64,000 bases of DNA. It comes from Sphingomonas anseongensis. Lineage in GTDB: Bacteria; Pseudomonadota; Alphaproteobacteria; Sphingomonadales; Sphingomonadaceae. The position numbers and the translations under genes were made by a program. Below the pieces are notes generated by a model that was not told where the DNA came from, ran no database searches, and was given only the letters and a program-made list of their open reading frames with translations. Of the stretch, positions 8,376 to 15,066 are shown one piece after another. The DNA lies in NCBI RefSeq assembly GCF_023516495.1, contig NZ_JAMGBC010000001.1, forward strand, positions 682,001 to 746,000. Direction: 5' to 3'. Position 1 is the stretch's first letter, and each line of letters opens with the position of its first letter.

Positions 8376-8903
8376 ATGGCTGACGAAACCAACAACAGCG
8401 ACGGCATCGGACGCGAATCCGAGGACGAAGGCCGCGAATTCGGCCAGCAGGGCCAGAACGCGACTGGACAGCAGGGCCAGAACCCAACCGCTCAGCAGGG
8501 CCAGAACCCGACCGGGCAGCAGTCCCAGCAACCGCTCGGCCAGCAGGGCCAGCAGGGCCAGCAGGGCGAATTCGCGCAGGGCAGCGACCAGTCGAACACT
8601 GTCAGCTCCGGCGGATCGATGGGCCAGAGCGGCGACATGAGCCAAGGCTCGAGCGGATCGCAGAGTGACACCAGCTTAGCCGACCGCACCGGCCAGCAGG
8701 GCGGCCAGTCGAGCGATGTCGGCCCCGAAGGCTCGCAGGGCGGCGGAAGCGGAAGCGGCTTCGTCGGCTCGCAGGGCAGCGATTCGAGCGAATATCTGCA
8801 GGAAGGCCAGCAGCGTTCTTCGGACCAGAACTTCGCCGAGCAGGGCCGCGGCGCCCCCGATGACGAGGAAGGCACGGACGGAAGCAGCGACCGCAGCTCG
8901 TAA
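8376..8903 (+). CDS. Gln/Gly/Ser-rich repeat protein, probably stress-induced and disordered
   Basis: 175 residues of very low complexity. Residues 20-60 repeat the unit Q-Q-G-Q-N-P-T-x about seven times, followed by Gly/Ser/Gln stretches and an acidic end. There is no signal peptide or membrane segment, so it is a soluble, hydrophilic, likely disordered protein, like the hydrophilins and KGG-type stress proteins of sphingomonads. The ATG at 8376 has a GAGGAG ribosome binding site; the 17 upstream in-frame codons are excluded because the candidate EcfG promoter overlaps them. A strong terminator follows the stop. Function is not recognised. Confidence 0.75.
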   Translation: MADETNNSDGIGRESEDEGREFGQQGQNATGQQGQNPTAQQGQNPTGQQSQQPLGQQGQQGQQGEFAQGSDQSNTVSSGGSMGQSGDMSQGSSGSQSDTSLADRTGQQGGQSSDVGPEGSQGGGSGSGFVGSQGSDSSEYLQEGQQRSSDQNFAEQGRGAPDDEEGTDGSSDRSS

Positions 8904-8925
8904 GCCGTGGATAGTTGCCAAGGTT

Positions 8926-8959
8926 CGCCGCGCCCCTCACCGGGCGCGGCGTTTCTTTT
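8926..8959 (+). terminator. Rho-independent terminator
   Basis: A perfect 10-pair GC stem (8926-8935 with 8942-8951) and a 6-base loop are followed by TTTCTTTT. It ends the Gln-rich gene and reaches the last bases of the convergent GST gene. Confidence 0.85.
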
Positions 8960-9608
8960 ATGCGGCTGTCTTCTCGAGGAACGCGCTCTCTCGAGCCACC
9001 CACGGCGCGAAGCTTGGTCGCGACAGGATGCGCTGGGTGAATGCCACGGCCTTCGGCCAGCGGTTCGAATCGAGCTCGACCTTCATGTGCTGAAGGTTCG
9101 CGAACGGGCTTGCGACGGCAATGTCCGCTAAGCTCAGGCCGTCGCCGACCAGATAGCCGTCCCCGCCGGGCGCAATGCTCTCGATATAATCCATCACCTT
9201 TGGCAATTCCTCGCGCTCGGCGGCGTCGGCGGCTTCGAGGTCGCCCGGCTTCTGCAGGAAAATCGGAGCGACCACGCGGTTGAAGAACATCTTGGCGCCG
9301 CAGCCGCTGAGAATCGTGTCGGCGAACTCTTCGAACCAGATGCACTTTCCGCGCAGCTTCGGGTCGGCTGGAATCAACTCCGGCTGCGGATGCTTCGCCT
9401 CAAGGTAATGGATGATCGCGCTCGAATCGGCGAGGTAATAGTCGCCGTCGACGAAGCCCGGCATTTTCCCGAACGGGCTCGCCTTGCGGAATTCCGGGTT
9501 GGGATCACCAAGCCCGGTCGGCTGTACGTCAAGCTCGATCCCCTTCTCGGCCGCATAGGCAATCACCTTCCGCACGTAAGGCGACATCGACGAACCGTAG
9601 AGAATCAT
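8958..9608 (-). CDS. Glutathione S-transferase family protein
   Basis: A 216-residue cytosolic GST fold. The N-terminal thioredoxin-like domain starts MILYGSSMSPYVRKV, with Ser/Tyr candidates for thiolate activation, and has the cis-Pro/Glu-Ser region GKMPGFVDGDYYLADSSAI. The C-terminal helical domain contains the N-capping motif LSLADIAVASP. It probably conjugates or reduces electrophiles with glutathione; the substrate is unknown. The start at 9608 is chosen at the domain edge, and the longer in-frame upstream ORF (72 codons) has no GST homology. Confidence 0.88.
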   Translation of the reverse strand: MILYGSSMSPYVRKVIAYAAEKGIELDVQPTGLGDPNPEFRKASPFGKMPGFVDGDYYLADSSAIIHYLEAKHPQPELIPADPKLRGKCIWFEEFADTILSGCGAKMFFNRVVAPIFLQKPGDLEAADAAEREELPKVMDYIESIAPGGDGYLVGDGLSLADIAVASPFANLQHMKVELDSNRWPKAVAFTQRILSRPSFAPWVARESAFLEKTAA

Positions 9609-9693
9609 GCGGGCAATCCTTTCCCTGGCGGGACGGCTCGCGGAGAGAAACACACGCTGCGCCGTTGGTCGTGTATTAGCACTGGAGGAAATG

Positions 9694-9846
9694 ATGCGCA
9701 CCAACAGCGGCAGGAACGAAAGCCGCAACAATCTTCGCGACCCCACGCTTCGTGACCATGAACGCGGACGCAGGCAGGCCATGATGACCGGGCGAACGAC
9801 AGGAATGGGCTCGAACGCCCGCAAGACGGGCCAGAGGGGCCGCTAG
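9694..9846 (+). CDS. Small basic hypothetical protein
   Basis: A 50-residue ORF rich in Arg, Asn and Gly (ends NARKTGQRGR) without membrane segment or signal. It is supported mainly by a strong GGAGGA ribosome binding site at 9684-9689, which suits the ATG at 9694 better than the one at 9691. Its last 4 bases overlap the end of the convergent DUF6456 gene. Unrecognised; it could be a nucleic-acid-binding small protein or a chance ORF. Confidence 0.4.
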   Translation: MRTNSGRNESRNNLRDPTLRDHERGRRQAMMTGRTTGMGSNARKTGQRGR

Positions 9847-10340
9847 GCGATACGATAGTAATCGGCGATTCGGTCAAGCGCGAGGACAAGGACCAGCTTG
9901 CCCGCGCGCGCCGGCCAGCCAAGCGCGGTTTCCGCCTCGCGCATCCCCTCGCCCGAACAGACGACGCGCCACAATATGTCGCTGAGGCCGGGCCCCGCGG
10001 CCGCTACTGCTCCTTCGAAGCGGCGGCGTGCATCGATCTGGCCGGCCATGAGGTCGGGACCGGAAGCGGATCCGCCGCGCTGGCGTCCGATCGGCGCCGC
10101 GTCCCACTGCATCGTCACCCTGGCGGACAGCCCGCCGCGCTCCCAATCGCTGCGCAGCTGCTCGCCGGCGTCGAACTGGCGGCGGGTGACCATGCCACGG
10201 GCAAGCAGCCAGCCCAGAGGCGACTCGACCGCGTTGACGGTTACCGAGCGGACCCCGCGGCGGCGGTTGCCACGCAGAATCTCGCCGTCCCTTCCGATGG
10301 CCCGCTCCACCAGCATCTGCCCGCTCCTTGGCTTCGTCAT
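9843..10340 (-). CDS. DUF6456 domain protein
   Basis: 165 residues. Residues from about 40 onward match the alphaproteobacterial DUF6456 pattern: ESPLGWLLARG, FDAGEQLRSDWERGGL, a Trp-containing linker, ARRRFEGAVAAAGPGLSDILWRV and LGWPARAGKLVLVLALDRIADYY. The family is thought to include helix-turn-helix regulators, but its function is not established. The ATG at 10340 has an AGGGAG ribosome binding site six bases upstream. It is divergent from the XRE regulator across 96 bases. Confidence 0.8.
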   Translation of the reverse strand: MTKPRSGQMLVERAIGRDGEILRGNRRRGVRSVTVNAVESPLGWLLARGMVTRRQFDAGEQLRSDWERGGLSARVTMQWDAAPIGRQRGGSASGPDLMAGQIDARRRFEGAVAAAGPGLSDILWRVVCSGEGMREAETALGWPARAGKLVLVLALDRIADYYRIA

Positions 10341-10436
10341 TCCATGCTCCCTACCGACTCGCGATTCGCCGAAGCCTTGCCACAGCGGAGAAACTGTAGG
10401 ACAGAGAGAAACCACATTGGTTCAAGGGGGGTGCGG

Positions 10437-11003
10437 GTGATTACCAGGATTCGCGAGGTTCGAAGGGCGCGAGGCATGACTTTGGACGATGTCGCGCGTG
10501 CTTGCGACCCGCCCACCACTCCGCAGACCATCGGGCGGCTGGAGACGGGCACCCGAACCGTCTCGCTCGTGTGGCTCAACCGCATCGCCGACGCCCTCGG
10601 AGTCGATGCATCCGACCTCGTCAAAGGCGGCGGCGACGAGGCCGACATGCCCGTCGCCGCAGTCGTCGGGGCCAACGGTGCGCACGCGCCGAAGAGAAGC
10701 TCGATCGTCGTCGCGCCGCGCCCCAAGCAGGGCGCCGTCGCGGTTACCCTATCTGCTGGAGTCGGCGACTATCGTGCAGGCGACGAGCTGTGGTGCGAAA
10801 CCCTGCAGCCGGAGGATTTCGGGCGTGCGCTGAACCGTGACGTACTTGTCCCCCGCCCCGTCGGCCGTTTCCTGTTCGGCCGGCTGATCAACCGGGACGA
10901 GGAACGGCTCCAGATCCTTCCGCTCGAAGCCGGCGGCAGGCAGCAGGTCGTGGCGAATCCTCCCTGGATTGCGATGGCAGTCAAGCTGGTGCGGAGCCTG
11001 TAG
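10437..11003 (+). CDS. XRE-family transcriptional regulator with LexA-like C-terminal domain
   Basis: 188 residues. Residues 1-65 are a Cro/C1 helix-turn-helix (ITRIREVRRARGMTLDDVA, then TIGRLETGTRTVSLVWLNRIADALGV). The C-terminal part (AGDELWCETLQPEDFGRALNRDVLV, then FGRLINRDEERLQILPL) resembles the beta-barrel of S24/LexA proteins, but I see no Ser/Lys dyad, so self-cleavage is unlikely. The GTG at 10437 is preferred because AAGGGGG lies six bases upstream. It probably represses or senses through its C-terminal domain; targets are unknown. Confidence 0.8.
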   Translation: MITRIREVRRARGMTLDDVARACDPPTTPQTIGRLETGTRTVSLVWLNRIADALGVDASDLVKGGGDEADMPVAAVVGANGAHAPKRSSIVVAPRPKQGAVAVTLSAGVGDYRAGDELWCETLQPEDFGRALNRDVLVPRPVGRFLFGRLINRDEERLQILPLEAGGRQQVVANPPWIAMAVKLVRSL

Positions 11004-11026
11004 CGGGCACGCGTGTTGAGTAGGCC

Positions 11027-11131
11027 ATGTTCCTGTTCTTTTCGAACCGTGTCGGTTGCTTATTGTCGCTCCTGATCAGTGCAGGCGTCTCCCTGCTTCT
11101 GCTTCTCGCTCTTGGCTGGATCCGGCTTTAG
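11027..11131 (+). CDS. Small single-helix membrane protein
   Basis: A 34-residue ORF, MFLFFSNRVGCL followed by one long hydrophobic helix and ending WIRL. It resembles the widespread tiny one-helix proteins that open M-F-x-F-x-S-N-R-x-G-C. It is too short for automatic ORF calling and sits 23 bases after the XRE gene, so it may be its operon partner. A ribosome binding site is weak (GAGTAGG). Function is unknown. Confidence 0.5.
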   Translation: MFLFFSNRVGCLLSLLISAGVSLLLLLALGWIRL

Positions 11132-11174
11132 CCACGCTTGACGGTTCGGGCCTTCGTCCCCAGTGAAGCGGCGC

Positions 11175-11250
11175 GGGCGGTTAGCTCAGTTGGTAGAGCA
11201 TCTCGTTTACACCGAGAGGGTCGGCGGTTCGAGCCCGTCACCGCCCACCA
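11175..11250 (+). tRNA. tRNA-Val (anticodon TAC)
   Basis: A full cloverleaf can be drawn: acceptor GGGCGGT pairs with ACCGCCC, D-arm GCTC-AGTTGGTA-GAGC, anticodon stem TCTCG/CGAGA with loop TTTACAC (anticodon TAC, reads GUA and GUG valine codons), T-arm with GGTTCGAGC, and an encoded 3' CCA at 11248-11250. It stands alone, not in an rRNA operon. Confidence 0.97.
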
Positions 11251-11289
11251 GCGCCAGTGCGATGTCGCGAAATCCTCGACATCCGCACG

Positions 11290-12003
11290 TCAAAACAATT
11301 CGCCCAGAACCCTGTGGATCGAGCGCACATCTGATGCCTCGACCTTGAACAGCTTGTCGGGATTGAATTGCCGCAACTCGATAAAGGTGCCGGTGCGCGC
11401 AACCAATTCCTTCATCAGTACAAGATCGGTCCCTTCCTCTGCCGTGCCGGAACCGAGCACGACCAGGACGTCGTCCCCGATGGCTGCCGGTGAGCGAGGA
11501 GAGACGGCCACCCGACGCCCCGGCCGAAACCGCGGCCACATGGAATCGCCGACGATGGTGATTGCGTAGGCTCTATTGTCTCCCGCGAGAGCCGCCGGCC
11601 GCGGAAGAGTGCCAACGGTCTCCTCATGGCGCACCTCGATCAGCTCGATCCGGCTACCGGCCCCTCCCCACTCTCCGCCGTGTTGGGAATGGACCAGCGG
11701 CAAGGCTGGAAGCGGCGCCGGGCCCCAACCGCGTCGCTGGGTCTCCCCGACGCCGCTCGTCTCACCTGCTGGAGCACGGCTCGGCTCCGGGCCGATCCGC
11801 AGCGCTTCGAACTCGGCTACAGACGAGCCGGCGGCGACAAGCAGCTTCTCGAGCGTTCGCCGGGACGGGTTTCCATGCCGGCGCATGTCGGCCCAGACCG
11901 TTCGGCTGACCCCTGCCCTCACCGCCCATGCATTGGGTGTCAGCCCGTCGGGTTTCAGCCGCATTAGGTCGCGATAAATCGCGCTGTCTTCGGCCGGCCC
12001 CAT
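11290..12003 (-). CDS. S24-family (LexA/CI-like) repressor-protease
   Basis: 237 residues. The N-terminal part carries a helix-turn-helix (LTPNAWAVRAGVSRTVWADM, then SRRTLEKLLVAAG), then a Gly/Pro-rich linker, then the S24 peptidase domain: nucleophile Ser154 in IVGDSMWP and general-base Lys198 in LVLMKELV. Such proteins repress their own and stress or prophage genes and cleave themselves after damage. No prophage genes are visible nearby. The AT-rich upstream region has two copies of AAAGTTAGA (minus strand) that may be operators. Confidence 0.85.
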   Translation of the reverse strand: MGPAEDSAIYRDLMRLKPDGLTPNAWAVRAGVSRTVWADMRRHGNPSRRTLEKLLVAAGSSVAEFEALRIGPEPSRAPAGETSGVGETQRRGWGPAPLPALPLVHSQHGGEWGGAGSRIELIEVRHEETVGTLPRPAALAGDNRAYAITIVGDSMWPRFRPGRRVAVSPRSPAAIGDDVLVVLGSGTAEEGTDLVLMKELVARTGTFIELRQFNPDKLFKVEASDVRSIHRVLGELF

Positions 12004-12049
12004 GACGGAGACTATCGAGTTCGAAGAGAGCTACATCAATTCAGACTTT

Positions 12050-12093
12050 TCTAACTTTCTGTATTGACTGAGCTGTATGATATATCTAACTTT
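12050..12093 (-). promoter_or_regulatory. Direct repeats upstream of the S24 regulator, possible operators
   Basis: TCTAACTTT occurs at 12050-12058 and again at 12085-12093 (AAAGTTAGA on the coding strand of the regulator), 35 bases apart, or just over three helical turns. They lie 47-90 bases upstream of its start in a locally AT-rich stretch of 12004-12125. Confidence 0.35.
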
Positions 12094-12125
12094 TGCTGGT
12101 GATGACACAGCAGTTTTCCCCACTG

Positions 12126-13043
12126 TCAAATCACGGCTGCCTTGCCGACCTCGGCAAAGTAGCGCCGCATGGCGACGCTGGCCTCCCGCGAGAGTTCGAC
12201 GAACACCCGGCGTCCGTCATGCGGGTCGGCACGGCGGACGAACAGCCCCTTGTCGGTCATGCTCTTGAGCCAGCGAAGCGCGGTCGTCGCCGGCACGGCG
12301 GCAGCGATGCACAGGCTCGAGACAGGCACTCGAAGCTGCGCGATTTCCGCCTGAAGCAGGTCCAAAAGCATGTCCCAGGCGGGATCGGCGAAAAGGTCCG
12401 CGGCGAAGAAACGCTCGCGAAGCCGCCGGGCGCGGATAACCGAGCGGACCGTTTCGACGGAAACGTCCGGAACATCGCCTTCGACGGGCTTCCGAAGCTC
12501 GCCGTCCGGAGCTGCGGGAACGGTCGACAAACGGGCGAGCGTCGCCGCGATCCTGCTCACCTCGTCACTCAGCTGCCGGAGGCGCTCGGCGCCGGGGTCC
12601 CGCGATACGTCGTTGGCGCGTTCGGGAGTATTCGCGAACGCCGTCGCCGTGGCGAGCGATGTGGTCCGTTCCAGCTGGTCGGCATCGATGAGGAAATCCG
12701 TTCCGCCGTCGAACATGCGCGACGAAACCGAATCAATCAGGTCCGATGTGAGCGATACTACCGCCGCGAAACGGCGGCCGGCGGCACGATCCTCGACCTC
12801 GTCGAGAAGCAGATCCAGCTCTTCACCGGCGTCCCCGTCGAGCTCGATCCAGATGCCGGAAGTTGCCGCCTGCTGGCTCAGTCGCTGGCGAGCCGCGGCG
12901 ATCCCGACCTGGCAAGTCGCCCGCATCCCCAAGGCGGAGGCTGTCTCGCGAGCCCGCCGAAGCGCCGCCTCGCTAGTTGCCGCAACGAGCAGCGGGGCCG
13001 GCCCGCCATAGGTCAAAGCAGTCTCGGTCACCAAAGCGTCCAT
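12126..13043 (-). CDS. MarR-type winged-helix regulator with N-terminal receiver-like domain
   Basis: 305 residues. Residues about 10-125 form alternating beta-alpha units like a response-regulator or NTPase-like fold, but no clear phospho-acceptor Asp with the flanking acidic pair is evident. Residues about 205-300 are a MarR winged helix: recognition region AAVPATTALRWLKSMTDKGL, then wing RRADPHDGRRVFVELS. It is probably a one-component transcription factor. The ATG at 13043 has AGGAG seven bases upstream; the ATG at 13049 is too close to it. A palindrome sits 31 bases upstream. Confidence 0.75.
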   Translation of the reverse strand: MDALVTETALTYGGPAPLLVAATSEAALRRARETASALGMRATCQVGIAAARQRLSQQAATSGIWIELDGDAGEELDLLLDEVEDRAAGRRFAAVVSLTSDLIDSVSSRMFDGGTDFLIDADQLERTTSLATATAFANTPERANDVSRDPGAERLRQLSDEVSRIAATLARLSTVPAAPDGELRKPVEGDVPDVSVETVRSVIRARRLRERFFAADLFADPAWDMLLDLLQAEIAQLRVPVSSLCIAAAVPATTALRWLKSMTDKGLFVRRADPHDGRRVFVELSREASVAMRRYFAEVGKAAVI

Positions 13044-13073
13044 CGCCATTCTCCTGGCAGGCAAAACCGAGCA

Positions 13074-13089
13074 GTTCACTTTAGTTAAC
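13074..13089 (-). promoter_or_regulatory. Imperfect 16-base palindrome upstream of the MarR gene
   Basis: GTTCACTTTAGTTAAC matches its own reverse complement at six of eight half-site positions. Size and place (31 bases before the MarR start) fit a MarR autoregulatory operator. The rest of 13050-13208 shows nothing else. Confidence 0.35.
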
Positions 13090-13208
13090 CCGCGGACTGG
13101 AGAAAAGTCAGACGGTTTCGGCTCCAAAATGGACCAGTCCCCCACCGCAGCTAAGGCAATTTAAGCTATAGATAATCCAGGCGGGGAGCCTACTTCCGGG
13201 GGGAAGAG

Positions 13209-13463
13209 ATGGAACAGATTGCCGCATTGCGCGCGGAGTGGTTCGCGCAACTGGCGGAGGCGATCGACGGTGCGCAGCATCTCGCCTGGCAGCTAGGAAC
13301 ACGAGAATCCACGTCGGCTGAGGCCCGCGAACTTTACGGCCGCCTCGAGGCCGCAAGGCAGGAGTTGGATTCGCTCCGCGGACTGCAAATCGGTGGTTTG
13401 GCGATCGATCCGGATTGGTTGCAAAAGCTCGGATTCCAGCCCGGCCCGGAACTGAATCCCTAA
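13209..13463 (+). CDS. Small conserved-looking hypothetical protein
   Basis: An 84-residue soluble protein, mostly helical (EWFAQLAEAIDGAQHLAWQLGT, then ELYGRLEAARQELDSLRG) and ending with a short Pro-rich tail. The composition suggests a small helical hairpin. It has a clear GGGGGGAAGAG ribosome binding site. Its stop shares 4 bases with the convergent cysQ stop. I do not recognise a family. Confidence 0.65.
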   Translation: MEQIAALRAEWFAQLAEAIDGAQHLAWQLGTRESTSAEARELYGRLEAARQELDSLRGLQIGGLAIDPDWLQKLGFQPGPELNP

Positions 13464-14290
13464 ACCCCTTCCGGGACGTCTCCGCCGCCTGAGAAGGGCT
13501 CGAGAAACGGACCGATGGCCGGCGCCCTCCACCCTGACGTTGCCACGAATCCCCGGTTGAGGAACGCGCGCTTCCCATAATGCAGCGGCTGGCCATCCGG
13601 GCCGTCGACCCTGCCCCCCGCAGCGAGCAACACCGCATGTCCGGCTGCCGTGTCCCACTCGCTGGTCGGCGACAGGCGCGGATAGATGTCCGCCTTGCCT
13701 TCCGCGACGATGCAGAACTTCAGCGACGAGCCGATGGCGGTATAGTCGCACTCGCCGACGGCTTCGGCGAGATAGTCTGCGGTCGGCTGGTTGAAGTGCG
13801 ACTTTGAAGCGACGGCTGTGATCGCCTCGCCGCGCTCCCGCGTCTCGATCGGCCGGCGCCCATCGCCATCCTCGATCCACGCGCCCTCACCGACCAGCCC
13901 CGCGTGGACGGTTCCGCGGGCCGGGGTGAACACCACCCCAAGCAGCGGCGCGCCCTCCGAGATCAGCCCGATGTTGACGGTATAATCGTCACCGCCGCGG
14001 ATGAATTCCTTCGTTCCGTCCAAAGGATCGACCAGAAAATAGAGATCTCCGGTCGCAGGAATACGGCCGGCGGCGACCTCTTCCTCGGCGACGACCGGCA
14101 CTCCGGGCGCGGCCTTGGCGAGCGCAGCGAGGATGATCAACTCGGCCGCGCGGTCCGCCTCTGTGACCGGCGACAAATCCTGCTTCCGCTCGACCTCGAA
14201 GCCGCGGCGGACCAGCTCGAGGATTGCCTCCCCCGCCTCGCGGGCAGCGACGGCGATGTCGTCGAGGAGTCGCCTTTCGTCAGCGATCAA
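13460..14290 (-). CDS. cysQ: 3'(2'),5'-bisphosphate nucleotidase CysQ
   Basis: 276 residues of the inositol-monophosphatase superfamily. It hydrolyses 3'-phosphoadenosine 5'-phosphate to AMP, removing the inhibitory by-product of sulfate assimilation. Metal-binding motifs are EEEVAAGR, DPLDGTKEFI and, near the C-terminus, SEWDTAAGHAVL. The most likely start is a TTG at 14288-14290 that overlaps the stop of the upstream dehydrogenase (TTGA), because no ATG or GTG lies between it and the conserved region. It is thus last in mccB-mccA-SDR-cysQ. Confidence 0.88.
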   Translation of the reverse strand: MIADERRLLDDIAVAAREAGEAILELVRRGFEVERKQDLSPVTEADRAAELIILAALAKAAPGVPVVAEEEVAAGRIPATGDLYFLVDPLDGTKEFIRGGDDYTVNIGLISEGAPLLGVVFTPARGTVHAGLVGEGAWIEDGDGRRPIETRERGEAITAVASKSHFNQPTADYLAEAVGECDYTAIGSSLKFCIVAEGKADIYPRLSPTSEWDTAAGHAVLLAAGGRVDGPDGQPLHYGKRAFLNRGFVATSGWRAPAIGPFLEPFSGGGDVPEGV

Positions 14291-15066
14291 CGAGGCGCCA
14301 TCCGGATCCCGCCGTCGAGGCGGACGCTTTCCGCATTCATGTACGAGTTCTCGACCATGAAACAGGCAAGCTTCGCATATTCCTCCGGCTGGCCCAGGCG
14401 TTTCGGGAAGGGCACCTGAGCGGCGAGCGCTTCCTGGACGTTGGGCGGCATCATGGCGACCATCGGGGTCTTGAAGATGCCTGGAAGAATGGTGTTCACG
14501 CGCACGCCGTCGTTCATCAGGTCGCGGGCGATCGGCAAGGCCATGGCGAGCACGCCGCCCTTCGATGCGGAATAAGCGACCTGGCCGATCTGCCCGTCCT
14601 GAGCCGCGACCGAGGCGGTGTTGACAATGCAACCGCGTTCGCCGTCCTCGAGCGGGTCCAGGTTGACCATGCCAAACGCCGAATGAGCGATGCAGCGGAA
14701 GGTGCCGATCAGGTTGATCTGGATGGCAAGCTCGAACTGCACCATCGGGTAGAATTTCGGAGCCTTGGTTTCCTTGTCACGGGCGACGGTCTTCGCGGCG
14801 TTGGCGACGCCCGCGCAATTGACCAGCACCCGCTCCTGCCCGTGGGCTTCGCGCGCTTTCGCGAAGGCTGCCGCGACCTTCTCATCGCTCGTCACGTCGG
14901 CTTCGCAGAAGATCCCGCCGATTTCCGAGGCGACCTTCTCGCCCTTCTCCGTGTCGCGGTCGAACACTGCGACCTTTGCTCCGCGCCGTGCGAGCTCGCG
15001 CGCGGTCGCTTCCCCAAGGCCTGAGGCCGCCCCGGTCACGACTGCGGAAATGCCTTCGATATTCAT
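14287..15066 (-). CDS. Short-chain dehydrogenase, 3-hydroxyacyl-CoA dehydrogenase type II-like
   Basis: 259 residues with the classical SDR site: TGAASGLG (11-18), NCAG (83-86), Ser152, Tyr165 and Lys169 (YSASK). The pattern SAFGMVNLDPLEDGERG and the ending VRLDGGIRMAPR resemble HSD17B10-type enzymes that oxidise 3-hydroxyacyl-CoA, including 2-methyl-3-hydroxybutyryl-CoA. It overlaps mccA by 4 bases (ATGA), so it belongs to the carboxylase operon and fits branched-chain amino-acid degradation. Confidence 0.85.
   Translation of the reverse strand: MNIEGISAVVTGAASGLGEATARELARRGAKVAVFDRDTEKGEKVASEIGGIFCEADVTSDEKVAAAFAKAREAHGQERVLVNCAGVANAAKTVARDKETKAPKFYPMVQFELAIQINLIGTFRCIAHSAFGMVNLDPLEDGERGCIVNTASVAAQDGQIGQVAYSASKGGVLAMALPIARDLMNDGVRVNTILPGIFKTPMVAMMPPNVQEALAAQVPFPKRLGQPEEYAKLACFMVENSYMNAESVRLDGGIRMAPR

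Noticed and set aside
8420-8560. Repeats of the Gln-rich gene as a CRISPR or satellite
   Set aside because: They are in-frame codon repeats without spacers of constant length.
11175-11250. tRNA-Val as an integration site
   Set aside because: I found no direct repeat of the tRNA 3' end in the window and no integrase gene.
11290-13089. Prophage remnant around the S24 and MarR regulators
   Set aside because: No integrase, structural genes or attachment duplication around the tRNA-Val; only a lone regulator supports it.
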